Positions 52,535-60,306 of a stretch of 64,000 bases of DNA are shown here, one piece after another (within the stretch, counting starts at the first letter, position 1; every line of letters begins with the position of its first letter). Position numbers and translations under genes: made by a program. This DNA is from Enterococcus alishanensis (GTDB lineage: Bacteria > Bacillota > Bacilli > Lactobacillales > Enterococcaceae): the NCBI RefSeq assembly GCF_019218635.1, contig NZ_JAHUZB010000005.1:62001-126000 (forward strand), written 5' to 3'. A model generated the notes under the pieces. That model saw only the letters and a program-made list of their open reading frames with translations. It was not told the DNA's origin and ran no database searches.

Positions 52535-53523
52535 AAGGCTATGACCTGCAACTCTCTAGGAAATTCTAAATAAACTGTTTGTCCAGCTTTTAATTCCACA
52601 GATAAATTATTCAAAATCAACGATTGTCCTGCTACACTGAACGTAACTTGATAGCCATTTGGTCGCCAGAATACTTTTCCGACAGTTGCTTCAACACCAA
52701 CTTCAACAAGATCAACTTGGCTAGCATAAGGAATTAAAATTTCGCTGATTCCTTTTATTTTTGCTTCATTTTTCAACAAAATCTCTTGATCACCAATTTG
52801 AAAAATATTGCCATCAATCATTCCAGATAAATAGTTCATCTCACCGATAAAATTAGCTACTTTTTTATTTTTTGGCTGATAATATATTTCTTTTGGTGAG
52901 GCAATTTGTTGCACTTCCTGATCCAATAAGATCACCATTTTGTCCGATAATAAAAAAGCTTCTTCTTGATCATGAGTAACTAGTAATACGCTAAATTGAA
53001 ATTCTTTTTGCAGTTTCAGCAAGTACTCGCGCATCTTTAAACGTAAATGACTATCTAAGTTTGAAAAAGGTTCATCTAATAACAATAATCGCGGTGCTAA
53101 AATTAAGGCGCGTGCCAATGCTACTCGTTGTTTTTGTCCGCCTGAAAGTTGGCTAGGGTATTGTTTTGCCAACTCTTTTAAATCAAAAATCTGAAGCATC
53201 TCTGCCACTTTCTCAGCAATCACTTGCTTATCCTTACGGCGAACCTTTAAACCAAAAGCAATATTTTCCAACACCGTCATATGAGGAAACAACCAAAAAT
53301 CTTGAAAAACTAAAAGAACTTCCTCTTGTTTAAACCCATCAAATATTATTTCACCAGCAGCTGCTGGCTGAATGCCTGCGATCATTTTCAGTAAACTAGT
53401 TTTACCAACACCAGAAGGCCCAAAGAGAGTGACAATTTCCCCTTCATTAATGGTGAAGGAGATATTTTTTAAAACTGATTGCTTCCCATACTGGAGGTCG
53501 ATATTTTTAAGTTGTAAGCCCAT
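52531..53523 (-). CDS. YnjD/PotA-like ABC importer ATPase
   Basis: About 330 residues. Walker A GPSGVGKTS near residue 34, Q-loop LVFQDFWLFPHMTV near 75, signature [15 protein letters not shown] near 128 and Walker B LLLLDEPFSNLD near 150. A C-terminal TOBE-like domain follows (VGEVATVGKVFWRPNGYQV). The start ATG at 53521-53523 follows GGAGGG, overlapping the permease gene by 17 bases; it is preferred over an upstream in-frame codon without SD. It drives the adjacent permease pair. Similar to E. coli YnjD by context. Confidence 0.9.
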   Translation of the reverse strand: MGLQLKNIDLQYGKQSVLKNISFTINEGEIVTLFGPSGVGKTSLLKMIAGIQPAAAGEIIFDGFKQEEVLLVFQDFWLFPHMTVLENIAFGLKVRRKDKQVIAEKVAEMLQIFDLKELAKQYPSQLSGGQKQRVALARALILAPRLLLLDEPFSNLDSHLRLKMREYLLKLQKEFQFSVLLVTHDQEEAFLLSDKMVILLDQEVQQIASPKEIYYQPKNKKVANFIGEMNYLSGMIDGNIFQIGDQEILLKNEAKIKGISEILIPYASQVDLVEVGVEATVGKVFWRPNGYQVTFSVAGQSLILNNLSVELKAGQTVYLEFPRELQVIAL

Positions 53524-54283
53524 CTTTTTTCCCTCCAATACCTTTTTTTATTAAACCAACTGCGATTAAAGAGACTACTAAAAATAATAGACTATAACTA
53601 GAAGCTATTCCGAAACGACCGTTATTTGCATAAGGCAATAATAGCATTGGTAAAGTAATGATTCTGCCACCGCCAATAAAAAATGTCGGTAAATACTGAC
53701 TAAAAGAAACAAAATAAATTAAATTACCAGCCGCTAAGATCCCCGGTTTGAGTAGGGGAAACGTCACCGAAGTAAACGTTTGCCAGTTCGTTGCGCCTAA
53801 AACTTTTGCCGTTTCACTATAACCAAAGCCCATTTTGCGATAACTTTCCAGCAATATTTGTAAGGCATAAGGCAACATGAAATAGCTATGTATTAAAATA
53901 AGCCCCGTAAAAGTTCCAGTTAGTCGTAATTGTAAGAAAACTGTTTGACTAGATGTGATAATAGCAATCCCTGGTAAAATCAGTGCCAGATATATAATTA
54001 GTTCGACAAAACGGCGAGGTAAAAAATGTTGAAAAGCTAAAAACTTAGCAGCCGGCAGTGCGATAATTAAAGTCAAAAAAGTTGCTGCAAAAGCAATATA
54101 AACACTATTTAATAAAGCAGCTATAAAGTTCGGATCCTTAACCATTTGCTGGATAAATTTTAAACTAAACTCAGCAGGAACAATTTGTGGGTACAACCAA
54201 TCCTTACCCAGCGCCCATAAAACTAAAACAGCCACTGGCAAGATAATAATAAAACCAACTATAAATTTTATACTATTCTTCAT
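53507..54283 (-). CDS. ABC importer permease, second subunit
   Basis: 258 residues, six membrane helices and the EAA-type loop YRKMGFGYSETAKVLGATNWQTFTSVTFPLLKPG near residues 145-178. It is of the iron/thiamine/phosphonate (CysTWA-like) permease type. It overlaps the upstream permease gene by 11 bases. In E. coli YnjC the two halves are one long protein; here they are split into two genes. Confidence 0.88.
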   Translation of the reverse strand: MKNSIKFIVGFIIILPVAVLVLWALGKDWLYPQIVPAEFSLKFIQQMVKDPNFIAALLNSVYIAFAATFLTLIIALPAAKFLAFQHFLPRRFVELIIYLALILPGIAIITSSQTVFLQLRLTGTFTGLILIHSYFMLPYALQILLESYRKMGFGYSETAKVLGATNWQTFTSVTFPLLKPGILAAGNLIYFVSFSQYLPTFFIGGGRIITLPMLLLPYANNGRFGIASSYSLLFLVVSLIAVGLIKKGIGGKKDGLTT

Positions 54284-55142
54284 TCAGACCACCTCCATGA
54301 CCTCCTGGTAAAAGGCGACTGACCAATAAAGTTAAAAATGAAACCAACAAGCAAATGGCAGACATGATTAAATTTAAAGCAAAGGCTTGAGGACGCGTCG
54401 TCAAATCAACTTGGTTAAATAATTGATAGGCGGTCACTGCGATTGTTTCGTGACGCGGACTACCTAATAAGTAGGGTACTTCAAACGAAGCAAAAACAAA
54501 ACAAAATAAGATAATATAAAGTGTTGCTAAGGTTGGTTGAATCAACGGCAAAGTCACTTTAAAAAAAGCTTGTCGCGGGGAAGCACCTAAATTTTTCGCA
54601 ACTTCTAAATAACCAAATTGCATTTGTTTTAAAATTGCTAAAGTTGCAACTGCGACATAAGGAATTTCTTTATATAGAAATACTAATAAAATACCAAAGC
54701 CTCCTTGATCATGAATCAACAGCGGAAATTGATTAATATCAGAAATCACACCTATTTGAAAAAAAATCCGTGAAATGATTCCTGATTGACTAATCATTTG
54801 CATTACCATTAAGGTCACAATTAGATGAGGCATTGCTATTGGTATCTGCAGTATTTTTTGGAACCATCTAGACTTTGATTTCATTATTATAAATGCTAAT
54901 GCTAAACCGAACACAATTGAAAATACGGTAGCGGTGATAGCCAAATATAAACTATAAAAAATAGAGCTTTGAAAATATTGACTAGTGAGTACTTGTTGAA
55001 AATATTCAGTCGTCCAAGTTGTCATCCCCACCACTGGATAATAACCAAAACTTACCTGAATAGCTTTAAACAGCGCTGCTATAATAACAACGCTGTTTAA
55101 AAGTAAAAAAGGAACAATTAAAAAAATTGATTTCTTATTCAT
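54273..55142 (-). CDS. ABC importer permease, first subunit
   Basis: 289 residues with six membrane helices and the EAA loop QMQFGYLEVAKNLGASPRQAFFKVTLPLIQPT near residues 180-211. The C-terminus is glycine-rich (PGGHGGGLNEE) and its gene overlaps the next permease gene by 11 bases. The binding-protein gene overlaps it by eight bases upstream. Together they form a heterodimeric channel. Confidence 0.88.
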   Translation of the reverse strand: MNKKSIFLIVPFLLLNSVVIIAALFKAIQVSFGYYPVVGMTTWTTEYFQQVLTSQYFQSSIFYSLYLAITATVFSIVFGLALAFIIMKSKSRWFQKILQIPIAMPHLIVTLMVMQMISQSGIISRIFFQIGVISDINQFPLLIHDQGGFGILLVFLYKEIPYVAVATLAILKQMQFGYLEVAKNLGASPRQAFFKVTLPLIQPTLATLYIILFCFVFASFEVPYLLGSPRHETIAVTAYQLFNQVDLTTRPQAFALNLIMSAICLLVSFLTLLVSRLLPGGHGGGLNEE

Positions 55143-56391
55143 TTAAGACATGTTCTTTCCATAATTCTTCGATGATTGGAATTTTTTCGGCTTGTACTTC
55201 AGGAATTTGTTTTTCATTTAATTCTGCCAATGATAAAGCTCCTGGCTCTTCATACAAACTATTTAATGTTGCTTTGGCATTTTCTGACAATTTTGTTTCA
55301 TCGAATGGTGGAATCGAGTATCCATACTTGGCTGTTGCTTTTTCTAGTTGAGCAGATTCGCTCGTCATTTCATTAATTAAAACAATCGCTGCTGCTTTTT
55401 GCGGTGCTGTTTCAGGAATGGCTAAATAGCTTTCATTTGCAATCGTACCTTTATCAAATAAGAAAGCATCAGTTGTTTCTGGAAACTCACCGTCGGCAAT
55501 TTTTTCAGCAACATGCATTTGTGAGTAGCTATAAGTCATTGAAACTTGGCCTGACGCAAACATTTCATTTAATTCAGCCGTTGTCGCAGGATAAGTTTTC
55601 CCTTCTTGCCATAAATAAGGTTTAAGCTCGTTCAAATAATCTAAACCCGGTTTAATTACTTCATACAACTTATCTTTATCAGCAGGAGCTGCTTCCAACG
55701 CATCATAGCCGATAATGTCACAAATAATATTTCTAACAAAAGCACTGCCGGTAAATTCAGGTAACGCTGTATAAGTAATTTTTCCAGGATTATCTTTAGC
55801 ATATGCTAACAAAGCTTCTGAACTCGTCGGGAAACCATCGGAAAAATCATTGGTGTTCCCACCAAAAACTAATTGCGCAGAACCATAGGGAACTTCCAAT
55901 CCATCAATCGGCACACCAAAATCATAATTTGAATTGTGCCCTTCTGTGTCCATTAATTTTTCAAAGCTCTCCACTTTGTCCTGAATCGGGCCGAATAAAA
56001 GATCGGCTTGTTTAGCCGTGTAGAAATTTTCACCATTAATCCACAAAACATCCATATCACCTTTTTTTGTGCCTGCCTCTTTTTCGGTGACCATTTTATT
56101 CATGAAATCTTCTGCACTCATCGCCACTCGTTTTACAGTAACATCATATTTTTCCTTCATGGCAGGGGTCACCACTTCATCTACCCATGCATTGGCTTTT
56201 TCATCCCCACCGTATCCATAGAAAGTAACTGTTTTTCCTTTGGCCTGCTCAACAGCATCTTCGAAATTTTTAATTTCCGTTGTTTCAGCTGGCTCATTGT
56301 TACTACTGCTTTCATTATTCGTTTTACAACCAGTAATGGTCAATAATAATGCTAAAGATAGCGCGATTCCAGCTAATAATTTCTTTTTCAT
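55135..56391 (-). CDS. YnjB-like ABC importer binding lipoprotein
   Basis: 418 residues, family 1-type solute-binding lipoprotein. Lipobox LTITGC-K near residue 21, then VTFYGYGGDEKANAWVDEVVTPAMKEKYDVTVKRV near 54 and WINGENFYTAKQADLLFGPI near 118. The pattern, tryptophan/tyrosine-rich middle and context suit the E. coli YnjB group (annotated as thiamine-like, ligand unproven). It is exported and lipid-anchored. It overlaps the permease gene and follows the CCG-domain gene by nine bases. The ligand is unknown; an organosulfur or sugar-linked compound would fit the neighbours but is inference. Confidence 0.87.
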   Translation of the reverse strand: MKKKLLAGIALSLALLLTITGCKTNNESSSNNEPAETTEIKNFEDAVEQAKGKTVTFYGYGGDEKANAWVDEVVTPAMKEKYDVTVKRVAMSAEDFMNKMVTEKEAGTKKGDMDVLWINGENFYTAKQADLLFGPIQDKVESFEKLMDTEGHNSNYDFGVPIDGLEVPYGSAQLVFGGNTNDFSDGFPTSSEALLAYAKDNPGKITYTALPEFTGSAFVRNIICDIIGYDALEAAPADKDKLYEVIKPGLDYLNELKPYLWQEGKTYPATTAELNEMFASGQVSMTYSYSQMHVAEKIADGEFPETTDAFLFDKGTIANESYLAIPETAPQKAAAIVLINEMTSESAQLEKATAKYGYSIPPFDETKLSENAKATLNSLYEEPGALSLAELNEKQIPEVQAEKIPIIEELWKEHVLNE

Positions 56392-56400
56392 TTTTTCCTC

Positions 56401-57156
56401 CTAATTTTTCATAATCATTCTTTTTGATTTGTAACGATTCCCCCATGCTTTTAAAGAGTGCTGTAAAGGATGATCCACCGTTTCATCCTGTTTTTGAATC
56501 ACCGGACCAAAAATTAAATCCAACAAATGCCAAGCATTCCCACCACCTAAAATCATGGCGGAAGTACAACTAGCACAATAAGTAACAATTTGATCGGTTT
56601 TAAAATCAGTTACTCTTTTATTAGCAATTTCTTTAGCCATTGGCGGATTACTGACACCACACATACCGCCCATTCCACAGCACATTGTATTTTTACCAGA
56701 CAAGCGATGCTTTTTAACTTGATAACCCAATTCTTCCAAAATGAATCGAATTGCCTGATGAATTTCGCTCATTTCTTTGGTAGGACAAGAATCATGAATC
56801 GACAATATTGCATCACTATCTTTTGCTTTACCCTTTAATTCTGCTGGTAAACCTAATTCTGCCAGCTTTACCCAAAAAGAACTGGTTTTAAATTGATTTT
56901 CATCAGTCATCACACGAATACATCCCTGGCAGGCCACAATTAACTCATCAATTTCGGCTTCTGCTACCATTTCAGCCAATGAATGAAATCTTTTTTCAAA
57001 CAACTCTTGCTGACCAATCATTTTCGTCGGCTTGCCGCAGCAACCTTGAATAGTCGCTAAATCGGGATAAAAGCTTTTCAAATACTCGATAATATCAGCC
57101 ACTCTTTGAGGACTCGTTGAACTTAATGAACAACCGGCCATAAATCCATATTTCAT
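56401..57156 (-). CDS. CCG-domain iron-sulfur protein (HdrB/GlpC C-terminal-like)
   Basis: 251 residues with two CCG (cysteine-rich) domains: GCSLSSTS near residue 8 with GCCGKP near 38 and CQGCIR near 76; then DSCPTKE near 128 with NTMCCGMGGMCG near 161 and CASCTSAM near 194. The family (HdrB, LutA, GlcF, GlpC) binds [4Fe-4S] or noncubane clusters and moves electrons at membranes. It has no N-terminal ferredoxin part; that part is the separate 116-residue protein encoded one base upstream, so one usual protein is split over two genes. Its electron donor and acceptor are unknown. Confidence 0.9.
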   Translation of the reverse strand: MKYGFMAGCSLSSTSPQRVADIIEYLKSFYPDLATIQGCCGKPTKMIGQQELFEKRFHSLAEMVAEAEIDELIVACQGCIRVMTDENQFKTSSFWVKLAELGLPAELKGKAKDSDAILSIHDSCPTKEMSEIHQAIRFILEELGYQVKKHRLSGKNTMCCGMGGMCGVSNPPMAKEIANKRVTDFKTDQIVTYCASCTSAMILGGGNAWHLLDLIFGPVIQKQDETVDHPLQHSLKAWGNRYKSKRMIMKN

Positions 57157-57157
57157 C

Positions 57158-57508
57158 TCATTTCCCCCGATTCAAACCAGAAAAGATCCGGCTACAAGAC
57201 AAGCGTTGATGCCAAACTGCACCGCTTAATTGCTTTAATGGCAATTTTTCAGCAGCTAAATCTTGGCGTATCGCTAAAAATACATCAGCTAATTTTAATT
57301 GTAGCGGACAAACAACCGTACAACGGCCACAAAAAGTACAAGAGTAGGGAACAATTGCTGCTAAATCCTCTGCTAAAAATTGTTCAAATAAAATTTTGGG
57401 ATTTTCACAATAAGTTTGCAAAAAGACGCAATCCTTCATACAGCGATCACATTCAGTACATGTTTCTGCAATTTCTTTTGCCAAATCGATGGTTTTTTGG
57501 GAATACAT
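57158..57508 (-). CDS. Two-cluster 4Fe-4S ferredoxin-like protein (HdrC/GlpC N-terminal-like)
   Basis: 116 residues. It carries CTECDRCMKDC near residue 17 (with CVFLQTYC following) and CTFCGRCTVVCP near residue 57, two CxxCxxCxxxC cluster motifs. This matches the ferredoxin half of GlpC/HdrC proteins. The CCG half is encoded directly downstream. It has no membrane helix, but a 126-residue membrane protein encoded two bases upstream could anchor it. Confidence 0.9.
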   Translation of the reverse strand: MYSQKTIDLAKEIAETCTECDRCMKDCVFLQTYCENPKILFEQFLAEDLAAIVPYSCTFCGRCTVVCPLQLKLADVFLAIRQDLAAEKLPLKQLSGAVWHQRLSCSRIFSGLNRGK

Positions 57509-57510
57509 TT

Positions 57511-57891
57511 TTACGCCACCTTTCGTTTTTGCAACGAAACCAAAACCAATTGTAAAATCAAAACTAATGTGAAAATTCCAGCAATCAAAAAATAAATCTC
57601 AAATTGTTCCAGCGAAAAGAAGAAAATCCAACCAGCAAACAACAGACTTTCAATTAAAAATATCAAACTTTCTAGGGTTTTCTTCCTGACTACAAAGATA
57701 ATGGCTAATAATAAGAACAAGGTTGGTATTAACCATAAGAAAGAACTATATTTCGATGCAAATTTCTCTTGAAAATAAGCGGTATTTCGCATAAATCCTA
57801 AACGATTATGATAGAAATCATTGAAGACATAAATAAAGTAGAGACAGACAATTTGCAGCAGATGAACAATTAAATAAGTAAACTTATTCAT
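57511..57891 (-). CDS. Small four-helix membrane protein
   Basis: 126 residues with four hydrophobic segments (about 5-24, 48-66, 74-92 and 98-119). I recognise no family. It shares one base with the rhodanese stop (TAATG) and precedes the ferredoxin gene by two bases, so it is tied to the electron-carrier genes. A membrane anchor or quinone-side partner of the split iron-sulfur protein is a natural guess. No cysteine or heme-ligand pattern supports a specific cofactor. Confidence 0.75.
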   Translation of the reverse strand: MNKFTYLIVHLLQIVCLYFIYVFNDFYHNRLGFMRNTAYFQEKFASKYSSFLWLIPTLFLLLAIIFVVRKKTLESLIFLIESLLFAGWIFFFSLEQFEIYFLIAGIFTLVLILQLVLVSLQKRKVA

Positions 57892-58919
57892 TAGTTTTCG
57901 ATTACTAATTTGTCGGCATCACGAGGATCACCCACTTGAACTGGATAAGTACTTGGATCTGATTGATGTGCTAAATCCCAGTCATACCAGCCGCCGTCCC
58001 ACATCTTAGCATTTTCAAAACCAGATTGTTTTGCTAAGAAAAAGACTACCGTGTTTCTCCAACCAGTTCCACAATAAAAAGCTACATCAGAATCTTTTGT
58101 AATTCCCCATTTTTCCCAAGCTGCAAAAAGTTTCTTTGGATCTTTCATGGTGCCATCTTTATTAGTTAAATAAGCTACATCGGAACTAGATTTACTAGCC
58201 TTTGCCCATACTGCACCTTCTGGCTCTCCAGCATTTTCAATATAAGAATAGCCGCTAGTTTTACCAGTAAATTCTTTCCAGCTACGTGTTGAAGCAACAA
58301 TTAATTCAGGATTGGCTTCTTTTGCTTTAACTAAATCAGCGCTTGTTTCAATATAAGTATCATCACGTCCAGGTACTTCTGCACCAAAATCACTCGCAGC
58401 TTTTGGCGTTACATTGCCTTTTTCAGTTTTATAATCGGCTGCTGTCCAAGCATCATAACCACCATCTAAAATTTTGACATTTTTTACACCTAACCAATAA
58501 GCAACGTAAGCAATCCGACCAACTGCATTAATATCATTACCATAAACAATCACTGTGCTATCAGCATTCACACCTTTTGTCAAAAAGGCATCTCGAGAAG
58601 TTTCTGCTGGTAAAATATTCCAGTTGTTTTCTTCAGTCTCGATCTCCATCGTATCCATGTGAACAGATCCAGGAAGATGGCCTTTTTTAAAATCTTTTCC
58701 TTCACCATAAGAAGCTTCAATAATCACAGTATTGTCATCATCACGGTGTTGATTTACCCATTTAGCGTCAACAAAAAAATCAGTGTCTTTAATTTTATTA
58801 CTTTTAACCAAATGTGTTTCTTTAGAATCACTTTTTGCTGCTAAGACTTCTTCTGTTTTTGCACCAAAAACTAGTGCCACCATTAACAGACAGCCGATAA
58901 ATACAGTTGCTTTTTTCAT
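57891..58919 (-). CDS. Secreted two-domain rhodanese (YnjE/SseA-like)
   Basis: 342 residues with a Sec signal peptide (MKKATVFIGCLLMVALVFGA, then ...VLAA). Two rhodanese domains follow. The first (about 45-165) ends GRIAYVAYWLGVKNVKILDGGYDAW and has lost the cysteine loop (VYGNDINAV). The second (about 185-325) has the active-site loop AFYCGTGWRNT near residue 281, with the catalytic cysteine. It moves a sulfane sulfur, probably from thiosulfate or persulfide, outside the membrane. First gene of the operon, behind leader B. E. coli YnjE is also an exported rhodanese next to an ABC importer. Confidence 0.94.
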   Translation of the reverse strand: MKKATVFIGCLLMVALVFGAKTEEVLAAKSDSKETHLVKSNKIKDTDFFVDAKWVNQHRDDDNTVIIEASYGEGKDFKKGHLPGSVHMDTMEIETEENNWNILPAETSRDAFLTKGVNADSTVIVYGNDINAVGRIAYVAYWLGVKNVKILDGGYDAWTAADYKTEKGNVTPKAASDFGAEVPGRDDTYIETSADLVKAKEANPELIVASTRSWKEFTGKTSGYSYIENAGEPEGAVWAKASKSSSDVAYLTNKDGTMKDPKKLFAAWEKWGITKDSDVAFYCGTGWRNTVVFFLAKQSGFENAKMWDGGWYDWDLAHQSDPSTYPVQVGDPRDADKLVIEN

Positions 58920-58975
58920 AAATAAATTCTCCTCGATTTCTTTTTTTGAAGTGACGAACTAATTTTGTCCACAAC

Positions 58976-59004
58976 AAAAAAACATACTTGTTTTAGACAG
59001 TATG
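58976..59004 (-). terminator. Leader attenuator before the rhodanese operon
   Basis: CATACT (58999-59004) and AGTATG (58983-58988) form a short stem followed by seven U (58976-58982), upstream of the first gene. The 3' arm plus U run (AGTATGTTT) also pairs with nine bases in micro-ORF B, so two folds compete. The stem is short, so strength is uncertain. Confidence 0.6.
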
Positions 59005-59077
59005 CTCCCCTTGAAATATTAGTAGTGACTATTTACCCACAACTAAACATAATGAAGGGAAGAATATTTTTTTCATG

Positions 59078-59207
59078 CTTAGAAACTCTAAGTTTTTCAT
59101 GATTCAATCAAAAACTAGTATGTTTATGTTGCATAAAATATCCCTCCCATCATTCAGTAAGTCCGCTCTTTCTAATTAAGTATAACTAATCACAAATTCC
59201 TTTTCAA
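59078..59207 (-). promoter_or_regulatory. Leader B of the 13-gene operon: promoter, micro-ORF, CTTAG hairpin
   Basis: Promoter TTGAAA (59202-59207), 17-base spacer, TATACT (59179-59184). The stretch TTTGTGATTAGTTATACT is identical to leader A at 17 of 18 bases. The micro-ORF follows, and 15 bases after its stop comes CTTAGA-GTT-TCTAAG (59078-59092), then AAAAAAATATTCTTCC as in leader A. The whole 358-base gap between the two rhodanese genes holds only this leader and the preceding gene's terminator. Confidence 0.75.
59108..59134 (-). CDS. Leader micro-ORF B, MQHKHTSF
   Basis: Eight codons plus stop start after GGGAGGGATATTTT in the operon leader. Codons K-H-T (AAACATACT, 59117-59125) are perfectly complementary to the 3' arm of the downstream terminator, so the ORF contains an antiterminator strand. 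The peptide is unlikely to act on its own; ribosome position could be the signal. Confidence 0.6.
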   Translation of the reverse strand: MQHKHTSF

Positions 59208-59221
59208 TCTTTAAAAATCAG

Positions 59222-59260
59222 AAAAAACTTTAGGACCGTAAGAAAATTCTTGCGGTCCTG
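59222..59260 (-). terminator. Intrinsic terminator after the rhodanese lipoprotein gene
   Basis: AGGACCGCAAGAA and TTCTTACGGTCCT on the minus strand, followed by AAAGTTTTTT; it separates this gene from the operon leader. Confidence 0.82.
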
Positions 59261-59277
59261 TTATCATATTTAGTTAA

Positions 59278-59778
59278 TTAGCTTTGCACCCAAATATCCG
59301 CATCGTCTTTATATGGCCAGCCTTTGGCACCATCTTCAATAATATATAAGCGAGACTCATCAATTCCAGCATCGATTAAAACTGAAATCGTTCTTTTCGC
59401 TCCAGCACCGCCACCAGGACACATTACATAAATCGGATTTTCATCATCTGACATTTGATCTGCTGAATCAGTTACGATATCTTCTAATTCTTTTGTATCT
59501 ACTGGATATGCAGCCAACTCAATCGAGTTTGGCAAATGCCCTTTGGCAAAATCTGCTTCTGGTTGGATATCTACTACGTGATAACTTTCAGCGTCTTCGT
59601 CTTCCACGACTTTTTTCATATCAGCCGGTGAAATAAATTGCCAATCAATATCTGCTTCTGCCCGATCAGCAGTACTACTGCCTGAAGTTCCTCCATCGTT
59701 TGATCCGCAGCCAGCGAAAATAACTAATCCAACTACTGCCAAAAGTCCCACTAATAATACACGTAAATTTTTCTTCAT
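59278..59778 (-). CDS. Rhodanese-domain lipoprotein
   Basis: 166 residues. Lipobox VIFAGC-G near residue 24, a serine/glycine linker, then one rhodanese domain from about residue 50: YHVVDIQPEADFAKGHLPNSIELAA near 66 and the active-site loop YVMCPGGGAGAKRT near residue 117 with the catalytic cysteine. The loop CPGGGAGA is longer and more glycine-rich than in thiosulfate sulfurtransferases. It is lipid-anchored outside, so the region encodes two extracellular rhodaneses. Single gene with its own promoter and leader C, and its own terminator. Confidence 0.9.
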   Translation of the reverse strand: MKKNLRVLLVGLLAVVGLVIFAGCGSNDGGTSGSSTADRAEADIDWQFISPADMKKVVEDEDAESYHVVDIQPEADFAKGHLPNSIELAAYPVDTKELEDIVTDSADQMSDDENPIYVMCPGGGAGAKRTISVLIDAGIDESRLYIIEDGAKGWPYKDDADIWVQS

Positions 59779-59900
59779 TTCATTCCATCCTTTTTCCTTT
59801 AAATTAGGTTGAAGTGAAGTTAACTGCCGAATTTTCTATTTTTTTATGACAATTCCAGTGAACCCAGCAAAAATTGGTCGACAATGTTAACTTGACTTTC

Positions 59901-60032
59901 CTTAGACACGCTAAGTTTTGCTTGATCACTAAATCATTTTCGATAACAAACGCTAAGCATAACATTCCCTCCTTAATTATTTGTAAACGGGTTCATTTAT
60001 TATATTATATAGATACATTCAGATTTTTTCAA
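59901..60032 (-). promoter_or_regulatory. Leader C of the rhodanese lipoprotein gene: promoter, micro-ORF, CTTAG hairpin
   Basis: Promoter TTGAAA (60027-60032), 17-base spacer, TATAAT (60004-60009). Micro-ORF C follows, then 18 bases after its stop CTTAG-CGTGT-CTAAG (59901-59915) preceded by AAAA as in leaders A and B. The remaining 120 bases to the gene have a long-range AAGTTAAC/GTTAACTT pair but no T-run terminator. The promoter lacks the TTTGTGATT element of leaders A and B. Confidence 0.72.
59934..59960 (-). CDS. Leader micro-ORF C, MLSVCYRK
   Basis: Eight codons plus stop, the same length as micro-ORF B, behind AAGGAGGGAATGTT. It holds one cysteine and one arginine codon. Its second and third codons (CTTAGC) repeat the left arm of the hairpin downstream, so the right arm CTAAG could pair with either copy. 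Translation is inferred from the excellent SD. Confidence 0.6.
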   Translation of the reverse strand: MLSVCYRK

Positions 60033-60306
60033 TAGTATGTAAAAAAATAAATAACAAAAATAATAGAAACAAACTAGTAAAACTTAAAGTTTACACTAAA
60101 GAAATATTTTTATCAATACTTTTTTTATGGGGAGCTAAAAATATTTCTTTTTTCTCATTTATTTATTAAACCTTTAATTTTTATGGAAATTAAAGAAAGA
60201 TTTTTTTAATCTTAAGGCTATTTTGTTTATCTATTTTACCATTTTTTATTAAAATAAATAATTCATATGATATAATTAAGTCGTTATTTAAAGTGGGGTG
60301 TGAGCG
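60033..60306 (+). promoter_or_regulatory. AT-rich divergent region and promoter of the Mga-like gene
   Basis: This part of the 528-base gap is very AT-rich and holds no gene. A candidate promoter is ATTAAA (60248-60253), 17-base spacer, TATAAT (60271-60276). A short inverted repeat around 60174-60194 (TTAATTTTTA/AATTAAAG) is weak. No other feature was found. Confidence 0.5.

Noticed and set aside
52531-56391. Thiamine or iron importer
   Set aside because: No TPP riboswitch, Fur box or thiamine gene is near; the rhodanese and YnjB-like context argue for another ligand.
59029-59100. A 23-codon ORF (MKNLEFLSMKKIF...) in leader B after the micro-ORF
   Set aside because: It has no SD and is not kept in leaders A and C; it spans the CTTAG hairpin by chance.
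59845-59890. A hairpin GAC-CAATT...AATT-GTC in leader C as a possible terminator
   Set aside because: It is followed by A-rich, not U-rich, sequence on the minus strand, so it does not look like an intrinsic terminator.
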